A stretch of DNA of 64,000 nt from Candidatus Heimdallarchaeum endolithica (GCA_021513715.1 CP084167.1:3083060-3147059), one strand, 5' to 3'; shown: positions 36,809-45,660, numbered from the stretch's first letter. A program made the numbers and translations. The notes: generated by a model from the letters alone, not told the origin.

Positions 36809-39634
36809 TTATGCCATGCGTATTATCCCATCACGAGGTGAATAGAGCTCGCCATTTTCTCTTAATTGTCTAATTACTTTGTCTACGAAATCTCCATCTA
36901 TTGAATATTCTTTTTCAGCAATTTGTTTAACTTTGCTAACAGAAACCTCATTAGAAAAACCTTTCTTGGTTTCTTCTTTTATAATGTCGATAACTTTTTG
37001 GAGATTACTACGTTCACTTCTTGATGTACCTTGTAAAAAGTAATCTACATCTACTTTTCCAGTTACAGGGTCTCTCCCTACTTGTTGGAGGGATTCAGTT
37101 AAAAGGCGAATAGCTGCTTCAGCATGGTCAATTGTCACATCTTCTTTTAGAGCCATTCTCGCTTGTGCTTCAGAAAGACGAATAATCGCTTCTAAATACC
37201 TGGGTGTAATAGCAATAGATTTTTTGTCTGATTGCTTTCTGAGGTCGAGATAGAATTTCTCTATTCTACGCATAGCTTCATCAGTCAATGAAGGTTCAAC
37301 ATTTTGTTTAGCATAACTAATATATTTTCTTAAAAGATCCATAGGGATAGGAGGTTCTGCAGTAGCAGATATCTGCCCTCTTCTTAATTCTAAAATATGT
37401 CTGGCCATATTAAGGTCACTGTCTGGCTCAGGAACATCGCGCATAATGTAAATAAGATCAAAACGAGAAATAATAGTAGCAGGTAGGTTAATGTTGTCAA
37501 CTGGGTGAGAGTTTTCTTCATATCTGCCAAATTTGGGGTTAGCTGCAGCAATAATAGCTGTTCTTGCATTAAGTTGAGCAACGATACCCGCCTTGGCTAT
37601 GCTAACGGTATGCTGTTCCATAGCTTCATGTATAGCTGAACGATCATGAGCAGTCATTTTATCAAATTCGTCTATAATTGCTAAACCCCTATCTGCTAGT
37701 ACTAAAGCTCCTGCTTCTAAAGAAAATTCTCCTGTATCTGGATCTCTTACTACTGCTGCAGTGTTGTGAGTAATAAAACCGTTAACTATGAAATTGTGTG
37801 TTTGTGGAACAGTTAAATCATAAACATATTCATTTTCTTTCTCTACAAATTCGACTTTAGTTACTTCATCCCAGAAGATTTCGCTTGAAAGGAGCGATTC
37901 TATAAGTTTAATATCTTGCTCCAACTTCATATTCTCTTTACATATTGATTTAATTTTGTTGAGAGTACTTCTAATTTCATTTTTGTTGCAATTCTTAAAA
38001 TCCAAAGTTATATCTTTATTAGAATTAGAGATTGTATTATTAGAAAGGTCTAATTTTCTAATTAATTTGCCTAATAGTTGTTCTATGTGAAAAACCACTT
38101 TCTTACCTACAGAACTACTTCCTAAATCCTTTGTCTCTCTTTTTTTAGGATTAATTGTTCCAACTAAATCTCCTTTAACTAAATCTTTAGCTTTTATCCA
38201 TATTATTCCTCTCTTTGAAAGAGTGAGAAGAGGAGTTTGCTGAGTTAATTTGATTGTCCTACCACTCATAGATGATATTTTAACTAGTAAACGAGGACTT
38301 TTGATTTTCCAAAATTTTTTGATTTTGGTTGAGTTGATTTTTAAGTTGGAAGAATTTAAAATAGCATTATAATCTGAATCTGTTTCTAATTTTTTTTCTA
38401 CAAACCAGAAACCTTCTTGGTATTCTTGTGGATTGTTGTTTTTAAACTCTCTTTCTACTATATCTTCTATTCGTTCAACTTTATTTTCAAAATATATTTG
38501 ACTATCTGCTGCAACACATAGTCCTGCTGCTGAACTTGCTCTTCCTGAAGTAAAAATACCTCGAGGAGCTAATCTGTTTGCAAAATGAAGAAGTTGGCTT
38601 TTTCCTACACCTGGATCTCCAACTAATAATAGATTTGATTCTCCTCTCTGTTTCATACCATCTGGTGTAACTCTGGAAACACCACCAAAGAGTACAGTAG
38701 CAATAGCCTCTTTAATGATTTCATGACCATAGATAGAGGGCGCAATAGAACGAATGATTTTGTTATGAATGTTAATGTCTTTAGAAAGCTCTAGAATCTC
38801 TTTTTCAGTGTCAGGGTCGATTTCTAATTCTTCGAATTCCTTCTGTCTAGAAGCAGCAAAATTGACCTCTAACCAAGGGTCAAAAGTAGCTAACTGTCTC
38901 TTCTTTTGTTGAAGAGAGGGCTTCATTCTAAGAATACCGTTAACAATTGCTCTGTCTCCTGCTCTAACAACATCTACTAGATCTCCAACTAAGTATGCAG
39001 GAAGAGAGCGAGGAATTTGACCAGGAGGAAGGTTTTCTGGCCTTTCTTGAATAGTAATTGTTTGGACATCAGTATAAGATGATTCTTCTGGAAGGAGCTT
39101 GAAAGGACCTTTTTTACCACAATCAGGGTTACTACACTGGGCAGGTTCAGAATAATAACCTAAATCCTGGTCCCAGCTCATTATTTCACCACAGCGAGTA
39201 CATTGGAAAACTCCTTGAATAAGAAGAGGTTTAACAACAGATTGACGAAGAACAATACCTTCTACTGAAATAAATCTGCCTAAATGAGTGGCTCGAACAT
39301 GACGAAGATCAACAACATCAGGGATGTTAGCAAATCTTACTTTAAACCATTCTCTATTTTCTTGTGCGTAACTCAAATCTTCTATCGTGATAACATCAAA
39401 AAGAGCTTCATCAGCATCTTGAAACATAGTTTCAGGTTCATCTCGAATCATTTGAGCAAGTCCTGGGTCATAACGTAGAATATCATCGTAATTGACATAA
39501 AGAGAAGTTAATCCTTCTAAAACCATTTTCTGAATTTGTTCAGTGTAAACATATCTGCCGTTTTCATCCATGTAACCTTGAAAAAACTCTTTGAATCGTT
39601 CTGAATACCCTTTCGCTGTTGTATCAATATGCAT
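36809..39634 (-). CDS. mcm: MCM replicative helicase precursor with intein
   Basis: The hexameric replicative DNA helicase. N-terminal domain with a zinc site (CTRCGE ... CSNPDCGKKG, about residues 140-175) and OB fold. The AAA+ core has Walker A GDPGVGKSQLL, Walker B GLAIIDEFDKM and arginine finger ISRFDLIY. A C-terminal winged helix ends the protein. The 941 residues include a 252-residue intein at residues 373-624, inserted just after GRASSAAGL in the conserved segment that follows Walker A. Excision would leave a normal 689-residue MCM. A TATA-like element (GGGTTTATATATTA) about 90 bases upstream is the likely promoter; hel308 and gins23 follow. Confidence 0.96.
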   Translation of the reverse strand: MHIDTTAKGYSERFKEFFQGYMDENGRYVYTEQIQKMVLEGLTSLYVNYDDILRYDPGLAQMIRDEPETMFQDADEALFDVITIEDLSYAQENREWFKVRFANIPDVVDLRHVRATHLGRFISVEGIVLRQSVVKPLLIQGVFQCTRCGEIMSWDQDLGYYSEPAQCSNPDCGKKGPFKLLPEESSYTDVQTITIQERPENLPPGQIPRSLPAYLVGDLVDVVRAGDRAIVNGILRMKPSLQQKKRQLATFDPWLEVNFAASRQKEFEELEIDPDTEKEILELSKDINIHNKIIRSIAPSIYGHEIIKEAIATVLFGGVSRVTPDGMKQRGESNLLLVGDPGVGKSQLLHFANRLAPRGIFTSGRASSAAGLCVAADSQIYFENKVERIEDIVEREFKNNNPQEYQEGFWFVEKKLETDSDYNAILNSSNLKINSTKIKKFWKIKSPRLLVKISSMSGRTIKLTQQTPLLTLSKRGIIWIKAKDLVKGDLVGTINPKKRETKDLGSSSVGKKVVFHIEQLLGKLIRKLDLSNNTISNSNKDITLDFKNCNKNEIRSTLNKIKSICKENMKLEQDIKLIESLLSSEIFWDEVTKVEFVEKENEYVYDLTVPQTHNFIVNGFITHNTAAVVRDPDTGEFSLEAGALVLADRGLAIIDEFDKMTAHDRSAIHEAMEQHTVSIAKAGIVAQLNARTAIIAAANPKFGRYEENSHPVDNINLPATIISRFDLIYIMRDVPEPDSDLNMARHILELRRGQISATAEPPIPMDLLRKYISYAKQNVEPSLTDEAMRRIEKFYLDLRKQSDKKSIAITPRYLEAIIRLSEAQARMALKEDVTIDHAEAAIRLLTESLQQVGRDPVTGKVDVDYFLQGTSRSERSNLQKVIDIIKEETKKGFSNEVSVSKVKQIAEKEYSIDGDFVDKVIRQLRENGELYSPRDGIIRMA
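37763..38518 (-). mobile_element. MCM intein, no recognisable homing endonuclease
   Basis: A protein-splicing element of 252 codons. It begins with Cys (CVAADSQIYFE, block A), ends with NGFITHN (blocks F/G after YVYDLTVPQTHNF) and is followed by a Thr of the host protein as +1 nucleophile. Block B reads LTQQTPLLT: the His usual in TxxH is replaced by Thr. About 95 residues between blocks B and F lack LAGLIDADG motifs, so it is a mini-intein or has an eroded endonuclease and is probably no longer self-mobile. The site, the MCM segment SSAAGL/T, is a known intein insertion position. Confidence 0.93.
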
Positions 39635-39864
39635 AAAGATCCTTCCTTCTATAGAATAGCAATTATTAGATTGATAATAAGTCTTACTTATTAGACTATT
39701 TCAAAAAATATAACTAGAAATTAATATATAAACCCAATAATTAAGTAATAAAGAAAATAGTAGGTAAAATAGAAAAACAAAGAAGAAAATCATAAAATTG
39801 TCTATTAATTCTTACTATTGTTCAAGGAAAAATATAACATAAAGTGTTGAATAATTAAGTAGTA

Positions 39865-41205
39865 ATGACATATACTAGTTCCCACATAACTTTGCAAGGT
39901 TTAGCTTTATGGACTTTCATGCCTGATAAAATGAAAGATTATTATAAAACTCATAAATGGGATTTGTTAGCAATAAATATTGTAGCAGGGCTCCCAGATA
40001 TTGATATCTTTTTTGGGATACATAGAGAATATACTCATGGAATTATAATTCCTACGCTAATTCTACTATTATCAGTTTTGTATTCTCAGATAATGAAGAA
40101 AAAAGACAAATATCAAGGCAAAAATAAAAGATTCACACGATTTATTAGTTTATCAATGTTAATGTGGATCATACATATTCTAATTGATCTAACTTGGGAT
40201 GCAATAATGGTTTTTTGGCCATTAGATAACCATTTCTATAACTTAGATTTAATATTCAGGTTAAATGCCAGTAACTTAGTGTTAGTAGGAATAATTCCTC
40301 AATGGCAAATTTACTCAAAAACAGAAGGACAGAATATGTTTTTCATTAATCTTACACAAGAGCAAAGAGCAAATATATTTGGAAAATTTCTTGATTTAAC
40401 AATTCCGCAATTAACTGTTGAAATACTCTTAGCTCTTGTATGGTTTGTAGTAATTATTCTCCCAATGATAAAAAGAAGTGTAAAAAAAGGTGAAGAGAAA
40501 AATAAAAAAAGAGAAAAAATAGTTGTAATAGGTAGAATACTAAAAAAACAATTAAATAGACAAACATCAGTTGTAGGTCTCTTAATTATACTAATAGGTT
40601 TAATGTATGGTCCTTCTGCAGGGAAAGTAAATACATATGAAGGAAGTTTTGCTGTTTATTTGGCAAATACAAATTCAATATTTGATCCAACCTTAGGTTT
40701 CTCTTTGGAGAAAGAAAAAGCAAGGAATATATCACTTTTAATAAAAACAGAAATAACAAAGGTAAACTATTCTGCTGTTCTGTTAATTGTAGACAATAAT
40801 ACATTTTCTACTTTCTTCAATAACTTTTTGAATATTACAGAATATTACTATAATGATAGTTTAGAGTATCAATCATTAGAAAAGCAATATTTTGATTTAG
40901 TAGAAGAAACAATTAATAAAAGTGAAATAGTAAAAGAGGGGAAAATAACTGGAAATATGAATGAGGTCTCTATAACCCTTTATAACAATATTGAGGATAA
41001 TATTCAATATCACATTTTATACCTTCTAAAAGAATGGACGCCGAATTGTTCATTTATGTACAAGACAACTGTTTCTCTAAAATACATGACTGAGAGAGTA
41101 AATCAATTCATTGGAGGAATAATAATAATCTTTTCTGGAGTAATAGTAATAGTAATAGACCAAATTGTAAGCTTTCTAGAATATAAAAAAAAAGGAAGTA
41201 AATGA
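39865..41205 (+). CDS. YdjM-like membrane-bound metal hydrolase with extra extracellular domain
   Basis: The N-terminal half resembles the YdjM/DUF457 membrane hydrolase family: HITLQGLALW, GLPDIDIFFGIHREYTHGII and IHILIDLTWD supply the His/Asp residues between hydrophobic helices. Family members are usually near 200 residues; this protein is 446. The extension begins with a hydrophobic segment (about residue 233), followed by a hydrophilic domain of roughly 150 residues with several NxS/T sites, and ends in a second hydrophobic segment and a Lys-rich tail. That layout places the extra domain outside the cell. Substrate unknown. It is divergent from mcm across about 230 AT-rich bases. Confidence 0.7.
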   Translation: MTYTSSHITLQGLALWTFMPDKMKDYYKTHKWDLLAINIVAGLPDIDIFFGIHREYTHGIIIPTLILLLSVLYSQIMKKKDKYQGKNKRFTRFISLSMLMWIIHILIDLTWDAIMVFWPLDNHFYNLDLIFRLNASNLVLVGIIPQWQIYSKTEGQNMFFINLTQEQRANIFGKFLDLTIPQLTVEILLALVWFVVIILPMIKRSVKKGEEKNKKREKIVVIGRILKKQLNRQTSVVGLLIILIGLMYGPSAGKVNTYEGSFAVYLANTNSIFDPTLGFSLEKEKARNISLLIKTEITKVNYSAVLLIVDNNTFSTFFNNFLNITEYYYNDSLEYQSLEKQYFDLVEETINKSEIVKEGKITGNMNEVSITLYNNIEDNIQYHILYLLKEWTPNCSFMYKTTVSLKYMTERVNQFIGGIIIIFSGVIVIVIDQIVSFLEYKKKGSK

Positions 41206-41335
41206 ACCTACAAAATAAACTTTTTGACCTTTTTATACAAAGAAAACAAAAACATTTGTAAAATTATCTAAACAAATTTTTCTTTATCTGAGCTTAACTT
41301 ATTTTTTACAAAACTTCTAACTACTAAAAACATAA

Positions 41336-42385
41336 TTAAAAATCCCAAAAAGAAGATAGGTGCTTTTTAAATATACTAATTTGTTTTCTTGTTGATTTAT
41401 GTATCTTCCAATTATCTTGATAACTTAATATTTTTGGCTTAATTCCCATTATTCCTCTTAAAAAACTATTAGTACATGAACTCAAATTATTAAGATCATA
41501 TCCTCCCTCTGTAACAGCAATAATTCTCTTTTTAGAATATTTCTCTGCAATTTCAGATAGTATAAATCCTGCAGATTGAAAAGCTTCAACCTTTAAATTA
41601 AGCATTCCTACTGGGTCTGTTTCTAAACCATCAAACCCTAAAGAAACTAAAATTATTTCAGGTTTAAACTGTTCTAGTACTTTTATTGATTGCTGGAAAG
41701 TATAAACCCAGTTTTGGGTGTTAGTTTTAGGTAAAACTGGGCAGTTAACAGTATATCCCATTCCATCATAAATACCACTTTCAAAAGGATATCCTCTTCC
41801 TGGATAAGCATAAGCTGGATGGGCATGGATTGAATAATATAAAACATCATTTCGTGAATAAAAGATGTCTGCAGTTCCATTACCAAAATGTTGATCAATA
41901 TCTACAATTGCAATTTTACTAAAGCCTTTAGATACTAACGTTTCTGCGATAATTGCAATATTATTAAAAAAGCAAAATCCTGCAACAGTTGAAGAATTAG
42001 TATGATGTCCTGGGGGTCTTACTATTGCAAAAGCTTTTTCTGTTTCATTATTAGAAACAAGCTCTGCTGCTTGCTTCGAAGCTCCTGCAGCATAACAAGC
42101 AGCAGAAAAAGTGTGTTTGTTTAAAACATTATCCCATGTAATTACTCCTCCACCTTGAAGTGAGATGGATTTTACAACATTGATTAAATGTAAATCATGG
42201 ACTAGTAAAAGGTCTTCTTCTATTATTTTTTCTGATTTTACAAATTTACATTTGAAATTATTCCTTTCACTAAAAATATTAAAACCTTGGATGAACTTGT
42301 CTAACCTTTGTGGTTTCTCTGGATGTTGGGGGTCCATTACATGCTTTTTCATCTCTTCATTGGAGAGCGTAATAAGATTATACAT
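41336..42385 (-). CDS. Histone deacetylase-family protein (class II / AcuC-like)
   Basis: A zinc amidohydrolase with the arginase/deacetylase fold, 349 residues. Active-site segments are all present: HPEKPQRLD, RPPGHHTNSSTVAGFCFFNN (paired His), VDIDQHFGNGTADIFY (Asp/His zinc ligands), SLGFDGLETDP (Asp ligand) and TEGGYDLNNL (catalytic Tyr). The target in archaea may be acetyl-lysine on chromatin proteins, acetyl-polyamines or acetoin-related proteins; the sequence does not decide. It stands alone between two plus-strand genes. Confidence 0.92.
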   Translation of the reverse strand: MYNLITLSNEEMKKHVMDPQHPEKPQRLDKFIQGFNIFSERNNFKCKFVKSEKIIEEDLLLVHDLHLINVVKSISLQGGGVITWDNVLNKHTFSAACYAAGASKQAAELVSNNETEKAFAIVRPPGHHTNSSTVAGFCFFNNIAIIAETLVSKGFSKIAIVDIDQHFGNGTADIFYSRNDVLYYSIHAHPAYAYPGRGYPFESGIYDGMGYTVNCPVLPKTNTQNWVYTFQQSIKVLEQFKPEIILVSLGFDGLETDPVGMLNLKVEAFQSAGFILSEIAEKYSKKRIIAVTEGGYDLNNLSSCTNSFLRGIMGIKPKILSYQDNWKIHKSTRKQISIFKKHLSSFWDF

Positions 42386-42510
42386 TCAATTAGAAAATGT
42401 AGTTTGTAAGTTAAATATTTTCTCTAAAAAAACGTAATATTAGCATTAGTAAATCCATAAATTTAAATAAAGAAGAGTTAGAAAAGTTATAAAGCGTGTT
42501 GAGTGATAAA

Positions 42511-43047
42511 ATGAGTTTCTTGTTAGATGTTGGATTAGCTTTTATGTTCGCGAGCCCTATTTTTGTCTCGAATGCAATTCCCACAATCTTTGGAGGAGGC
42601 TATCCTGTTGATTTCTACAAAAACTTCATAGATGGAAAAAGAATACTAGGCAATCATAAAACAATTAGAGGATTGCTTGCAGGTATATTATTCGGTTTTG
42701 TAGCTAGTATAGTTGTTTGGTATACAGTAGGAGATTTGTTTCAACAATTGTATGGTTTAATGGGTTTTAAATATCCAATCTGGATTGGTTTGGTGATGGG
42801 TTGGGGTTGTAATTTTGGTGACATGTTTGGTTCTTTTATTAAACGTCGCCTGAATATCGTTTCTGGGGGTAAGTTTCCTGTTTTTGACCAAACTGGGTAT
42901 ATGATCTTTGGACTGTTATGGTCTTGGCCAGTGTTTAAGTTTATTCCTTGGCAATTCCTAGTAACATTACTTGTTATTTCTCCATTGTTGCATATTCTCG
43001 CAAATCTACTTGCATATGCTGTTAAAGCAAAAGACGTATGGTGGTAG
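42511..43047 (+). CDS. carS: CDP-archaeol synthase
   Basis: An integral membrane enzyme that activates unsaturated archaeol phosphate with CTP, the step before polar headgroups are attached. The family signature NAIPTIFGGGYPVDFYKNF is followed by DGKRILGNHKTIRG, and the later GDMFGSFIKRRLNI and FPVFDQTG are typical. About five hydrophobic segments. ATG 42511 is preferred because GAGTGAT lies just upstream; GTG 42496 would add five residues. Together with ino1 it would support inositol-containing ether lipids, and pyrG supplies its CTP. Confidence 0.9.
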   Translation: MSFLLDVGLAFMFASPIFVSNAIPTIFGGGYPVDFYKNFIDGKRILGNHKTIRGLLAGILFGFVASIVVWYTVGDLFQQLYGLMGFKYPIWIGLVMGWGCNFGDMFGSFIKRRLNIVSGGKFPVFDQTGYMIFGLLWSWPVFKFIPWQFLVTLLVISPLLHILANLLAYAVKAKDVWW

Positions 43048-43173
43048 AAATAATCATTTTTTCCTAACAAATTTCTTTTTACATTTGTTTGAATATCAGT
43101 CTTTCAACCTATTGAGAAAAGATTATAAATATATTCCTTTTTCTTAAATTTAGAATAATATAAGTTGTAAAAG

Positions 43174-43476
43174 ATGAAAGAATGCACGCTTTATTGCCGA
43201 TCTTTTCGCTGCACTAACAGAGCATTAAAAGTTGAACGCCTAGGAAATGGTTCAAAAAAGTTCATCTGTACGATGGAAGGGGATGAATGTATTGGATATT
43301 TTTGTAAATATGCTTCTTGTGCAGAAAAAATGTTAGCTGATGATGGTCGTTGTTTACGACCAGATAAGAAAGTGTCTTCCAGACCAAAGAAACCAATTAA
43401 AATTGATAAATATGATGTTTTTGATACTAATTCTTTAGATGATAGATTATATAAAAAATTGAGGAGAAAAATGTAA
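43174..43476 (+). CDS. Cys-rich protein of unknown function
   Basis: 100 residues. Eight cysteines lie in the first 60 positions (4, 8, 13, 32, 39, 44, 49, 60), a spacing that could hold two zinc ions or an iron-sulfur cluster. The C-terminal 40 residues are Lys/Arg-rich and end in KKLRRKM. TATAAATA at 43124-43131 is a good promoter. No family was recognised. It lies between carS and the RecA-fold gene on the same strand, but each has its own TATA-like element. Confidence 0.65.
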   Translation: MKECTLYCRSFRCTNRALKVERLGNGSKKFICTMEGDECIGYFCKYASCAEKMLADDGRCLRPDKKVSSRPKKPIKIDKYDVFDTNSLDDRLYKKLRRKM

Positions 43477-43540
43477 TTATCTTCTACCTAACTTTTAAAT
43501 ACCAAGACGAATAACTATTTTATCGAATGAGTTGAGTAAT

Positions 43541-44317
43541 ATGTTTCCTAATGCAGTTCAACCACAAAAAAATCTTCTACCTTTTGGTATACCAAGTTTG
43601 GACGAAATTCTAGGGGGTGGTATTCCAACAGGATCTATAGTTTTAATAGAAGATGAAATAGGTGCAGAGGCCAATCCTTTTATTTTACAATTTTTAGCAG
43701 AAGGTCTAAAAGCAGGACAATATGGATATATTATGGCAACAGAACACCCCTATCAATACTTTGCTGAAATGTTGTCTGGGATAGGTGTTAACACTGACAT
43801 GCTTAAAGCTACTGGAAGATTAAAATACATTGATGCTTTTTCTAATCCTTTTGGCTATACTGACCTCCGTTCAGAGCACGACTTGGCTGTAAGAAATATT
43901 AGTCAACCTCGTGAATTAAATGAAATTATAAGAAGAGCTTTCCTTCATGTTAGAGATCAAAATGTGATTAAAAGAGGAATTGTGAGCTCACTATCATCTA
44001 TTATCTACGCTGCAGATGAATCAAAAAAGACAATATTTTCTTTCTTGCAGAACAGACTAGCAAGCAACAAACTTGATGGTTCTGTAACACTATTTTCTTT
44101 GCATTATGATGCACATCCAAGATTATTAGTAAAAGCAATGGAACACTTAAGTGATGTGACAATCAGAGTGAAAAAAGGTTTTACAAAAGAAGAACGGCCG
44201 TTAAATGAGGTACAAGTGATAAATATTAAAGGAAAACCTGAACTAGCAGGAGAAAGTGTTCAATTTGAGTTCATCTCTGGAAAAATTATACCCTATTATG
44301 AAGAAAACTTGTTCTAG
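43541..44317 (+). CDS. RecA/KaiC-superfamily protein lacking the P-loop lysine
   Basis: The N-terminus FGIPSLDEILGGGIPTGSIVLIEDE is the standard entry of RadA/KaiC-like (Rad55-type) ATPases. Where the Walker A GxxGxGKT should follow, the sequence is EIGAEANPF: there is no GK[ST]. The next strand (YIMATEHPYQYFAEML) and the Walker-B region (GIVSSLSSIIYAADESK) keep the fold. It therefore looks like a non-catalytic RecA-fold protein, similar in kind to the P-loop-lacking Elongator subunits Elp4-6 and some KaiC-like regulators. ATG 43541 is chosen; TTG 43532 is in frame. A small GTPase gene follows on the same strand. Confidence 0.75.
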   Translation: MFPNAVQPQKNLLPFGIPSLDEILGGGIPTGSIVLIEDEIGAEANPFILQFLAEGLKAGQYGYIMATEHPYQYFAEMLSGIGVNTDMLKATGRLKYIDAFSNPFGYTDLRSEHDLAVRNISQPRELNEIIRRAFLHVRDQNVIKRGIVSSLSSIIYAADESKKTIFSFLQNRLASNKLDGSVTLFSLHYDAHPRLLVKAMEHLSDVTIRVKKGFTKEERPLNEVQVINIKGKPELAGESVQFEFISGKIIPYYEENLF

Positions 44318-44397
44318 CATTAATTAAATATTCTTCTTTTTTATTTATTAATACCATTAGATTTATTAATTTAGTTTGTTTGTTTTATTTGATAAGT

Positions 44398-44940
44398 TTG
44401 TCATTCGATTATTTGTTCAAGACAATTATTGTTGGAGACCCAAATGTGGGAAAAACTTCAATTACACTTCGTTTTTCGACAGGAACTTTTAGAGAAAGAT
44501 ATCTATTTACTATAGGTGTAGAATTTAGTGTTAAGGATATTGAAGTTGATGGAAATAAAGTGAAAATTCAAGCTTGGGATACTGGAGGACATGATAAATA
44601 TTCTTATATTCGCCCATTATATTACAAGGGGTCATATGGGACGCTAATTGTCTATGACATAACCAATAAAGACTCTTTTGAGAATTTAGATAAATGGTTT
44701 AAGGAAGTTTATGATAATTGTGAATCAACGATTCCTGCTATTTTGGTAGGAAATAAAAATGATTTGGAAGAACAAAGAGAAGTGACTAGGGAAGAAGCTT
44801 TAAACTATGCAGAAGAGATGAGCAAAAGATATAACTTGGATAATATTCCTTATTTTGAAACTTCTGCAAAAACAGGTGAAAACGTCGATGATATATATTT
44901 TGAATTAACAAGACTAATGATTAAAAAATCGAATATGTAA
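44398..44940 (+). CDS. Rab-like small GTPase
   Basis: A Ras-superfamily GTPase of about 181 residues. G1 is GDPNVGKTS, switch I has YLFTIGVEF with the conserved Thr, G3 is WDTGGHD, G4 is NKND and G5 is TSAKTGEN. The N-terminus FDYLFKTIIVGD matches the YDYLFK start of Rab proteins. There is no ATG in this part of the frame; TTG 44398 gives exactly this Rab-like start, with TTG 44380, 44389 and 44413 as alternatives. The catalytic Gln of WDTAGQE is His, so intrinsic hydrolysis may be slow. No C-terminal prenylation cysteine is present, so membrane attachment would need a partner. Confidence 0.9.
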   Translation: MSFDYLFKTIIVGDPNVGKTSITLRFSTGTFRERYLFTIGVEFSVKDIEVDGNKVKIQAWDTGGHDKYSYIRPLYYKGSYGTLIVYDITNKDSFENLDKWFKEVYDNCESTIPAILVGNKNDLEEQREVTREEALNYAEEMSKRYNLDNIPYFETSAKTGENVDDIYFELTRLMIKKSNM

Positions 44941-45072
44941 TTTTCGTAATATCATTCTTGTTTTCTATTAAATTTTTTAAAAAGATTCTATTATGATTAT
45001 TTTATAACAATGCAAAAAGTGTCTCATAACAAACTTTAATTTCGTTTTATTTTTACTGTTCATAAGCCAAGA

Positions 45073-45094
45073 TAAACGTAAAAATAGACGTTTA
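45073..45094. promoter_or_regulatory. Palindromic operator-like site before porCDAB
   Basis: TAAACGT (45073-45079) and ACGTTTA (45088-45094) form a perfect inverted repeat with an eight-base spacer, 14 bases before the porC ATG. At this distance it would lie over or just after the transcription start, a position suited to repression. The protein that binds it is unknown. Confidence 0.45.
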
Positions 45095-45108
45095 CATGGG
45101 TGAAAATT

Positions 45109-45660
45109 ATGAAGATAACTGACATCAGACTAAATGGTAGGGGTGGTCAGGGAGCAGTAACTGCTTCACGTTTACTAGGTGAAGCAGCAATAAAAGAAGG
45201 ACAATATACGCATGCCTTTCCTAATTTTGGTCCAGAAAGAGCTGGAGCACCTGTCACTTCTTTTACACGTATTTGCCCTGAACCCTTCACTGAAAAAACT
45301 GAAGTTTTTGAACCTGACGTAGTTGTTGTAATCGATCCTACCCTTTTGGGAGAAGTACCTGTTGCACAAGGTCTAAAGAAGGGAGGAACTATTGTCTGCA
45401 ACTATAGTGGAAAACTAGACGATTTGAAAAAGTATTTTGAAGGAGTTGATGCAAATATACATAAAGTTGATGCATCCAAGATAGCTATTGAAGAATTAGG
45501 AGTAGATAAGCCTAATATGATAATGCTTGGAGCCCTACTAAAAGTACGTCCATTAGTAAAACTTGAGAGCTTGATAGATGTAACAAAAGAACGTTTCAAA
45601 GGTTCAGTAGGAGAGAAAAACGCAAAAGCTATGCGTCGTGCATATGAAGAGGTGGAATAA
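45109..45660 (+). CDS. porC: Pyruvate/2-oxoacid:ferredoxin oxidoreductase, gamma subunit
   Basis: First gene of a four-subunit complex that converts pyruvate and CoA to acetyl-CoA, CO2 and reduced ferredoxin. The family motif DIRLNGRGGQGAVTASRLLGEA and the segment FGPERAGAPVTSFTRI are present. ATG 45109 was chosen over an in-frame GTG at 45100 because GGTGAA lies at the proper distance upstream. The order gamma-delta-alpha-beta is the common archaeal one. The stop at 45660 directly abuts the porD ATG. Confidence 0.93.
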   Translation: MKITDIRLNGRGGQGAVTASRLLGEAAIKEGQYTHAFPNFGPERAGAPVTSFTRICPEPFTEKTEVFEPDVVVVIDPTLLGEVPVAQGLKKGGTIVCNYSGKLDDLKKYFEGVDANIHKVDASKIAIEELGVDKPNMIMLGALLKVRPLVKLESLIDVTKERFKGSVGEKNAKAMRRAYEEVE

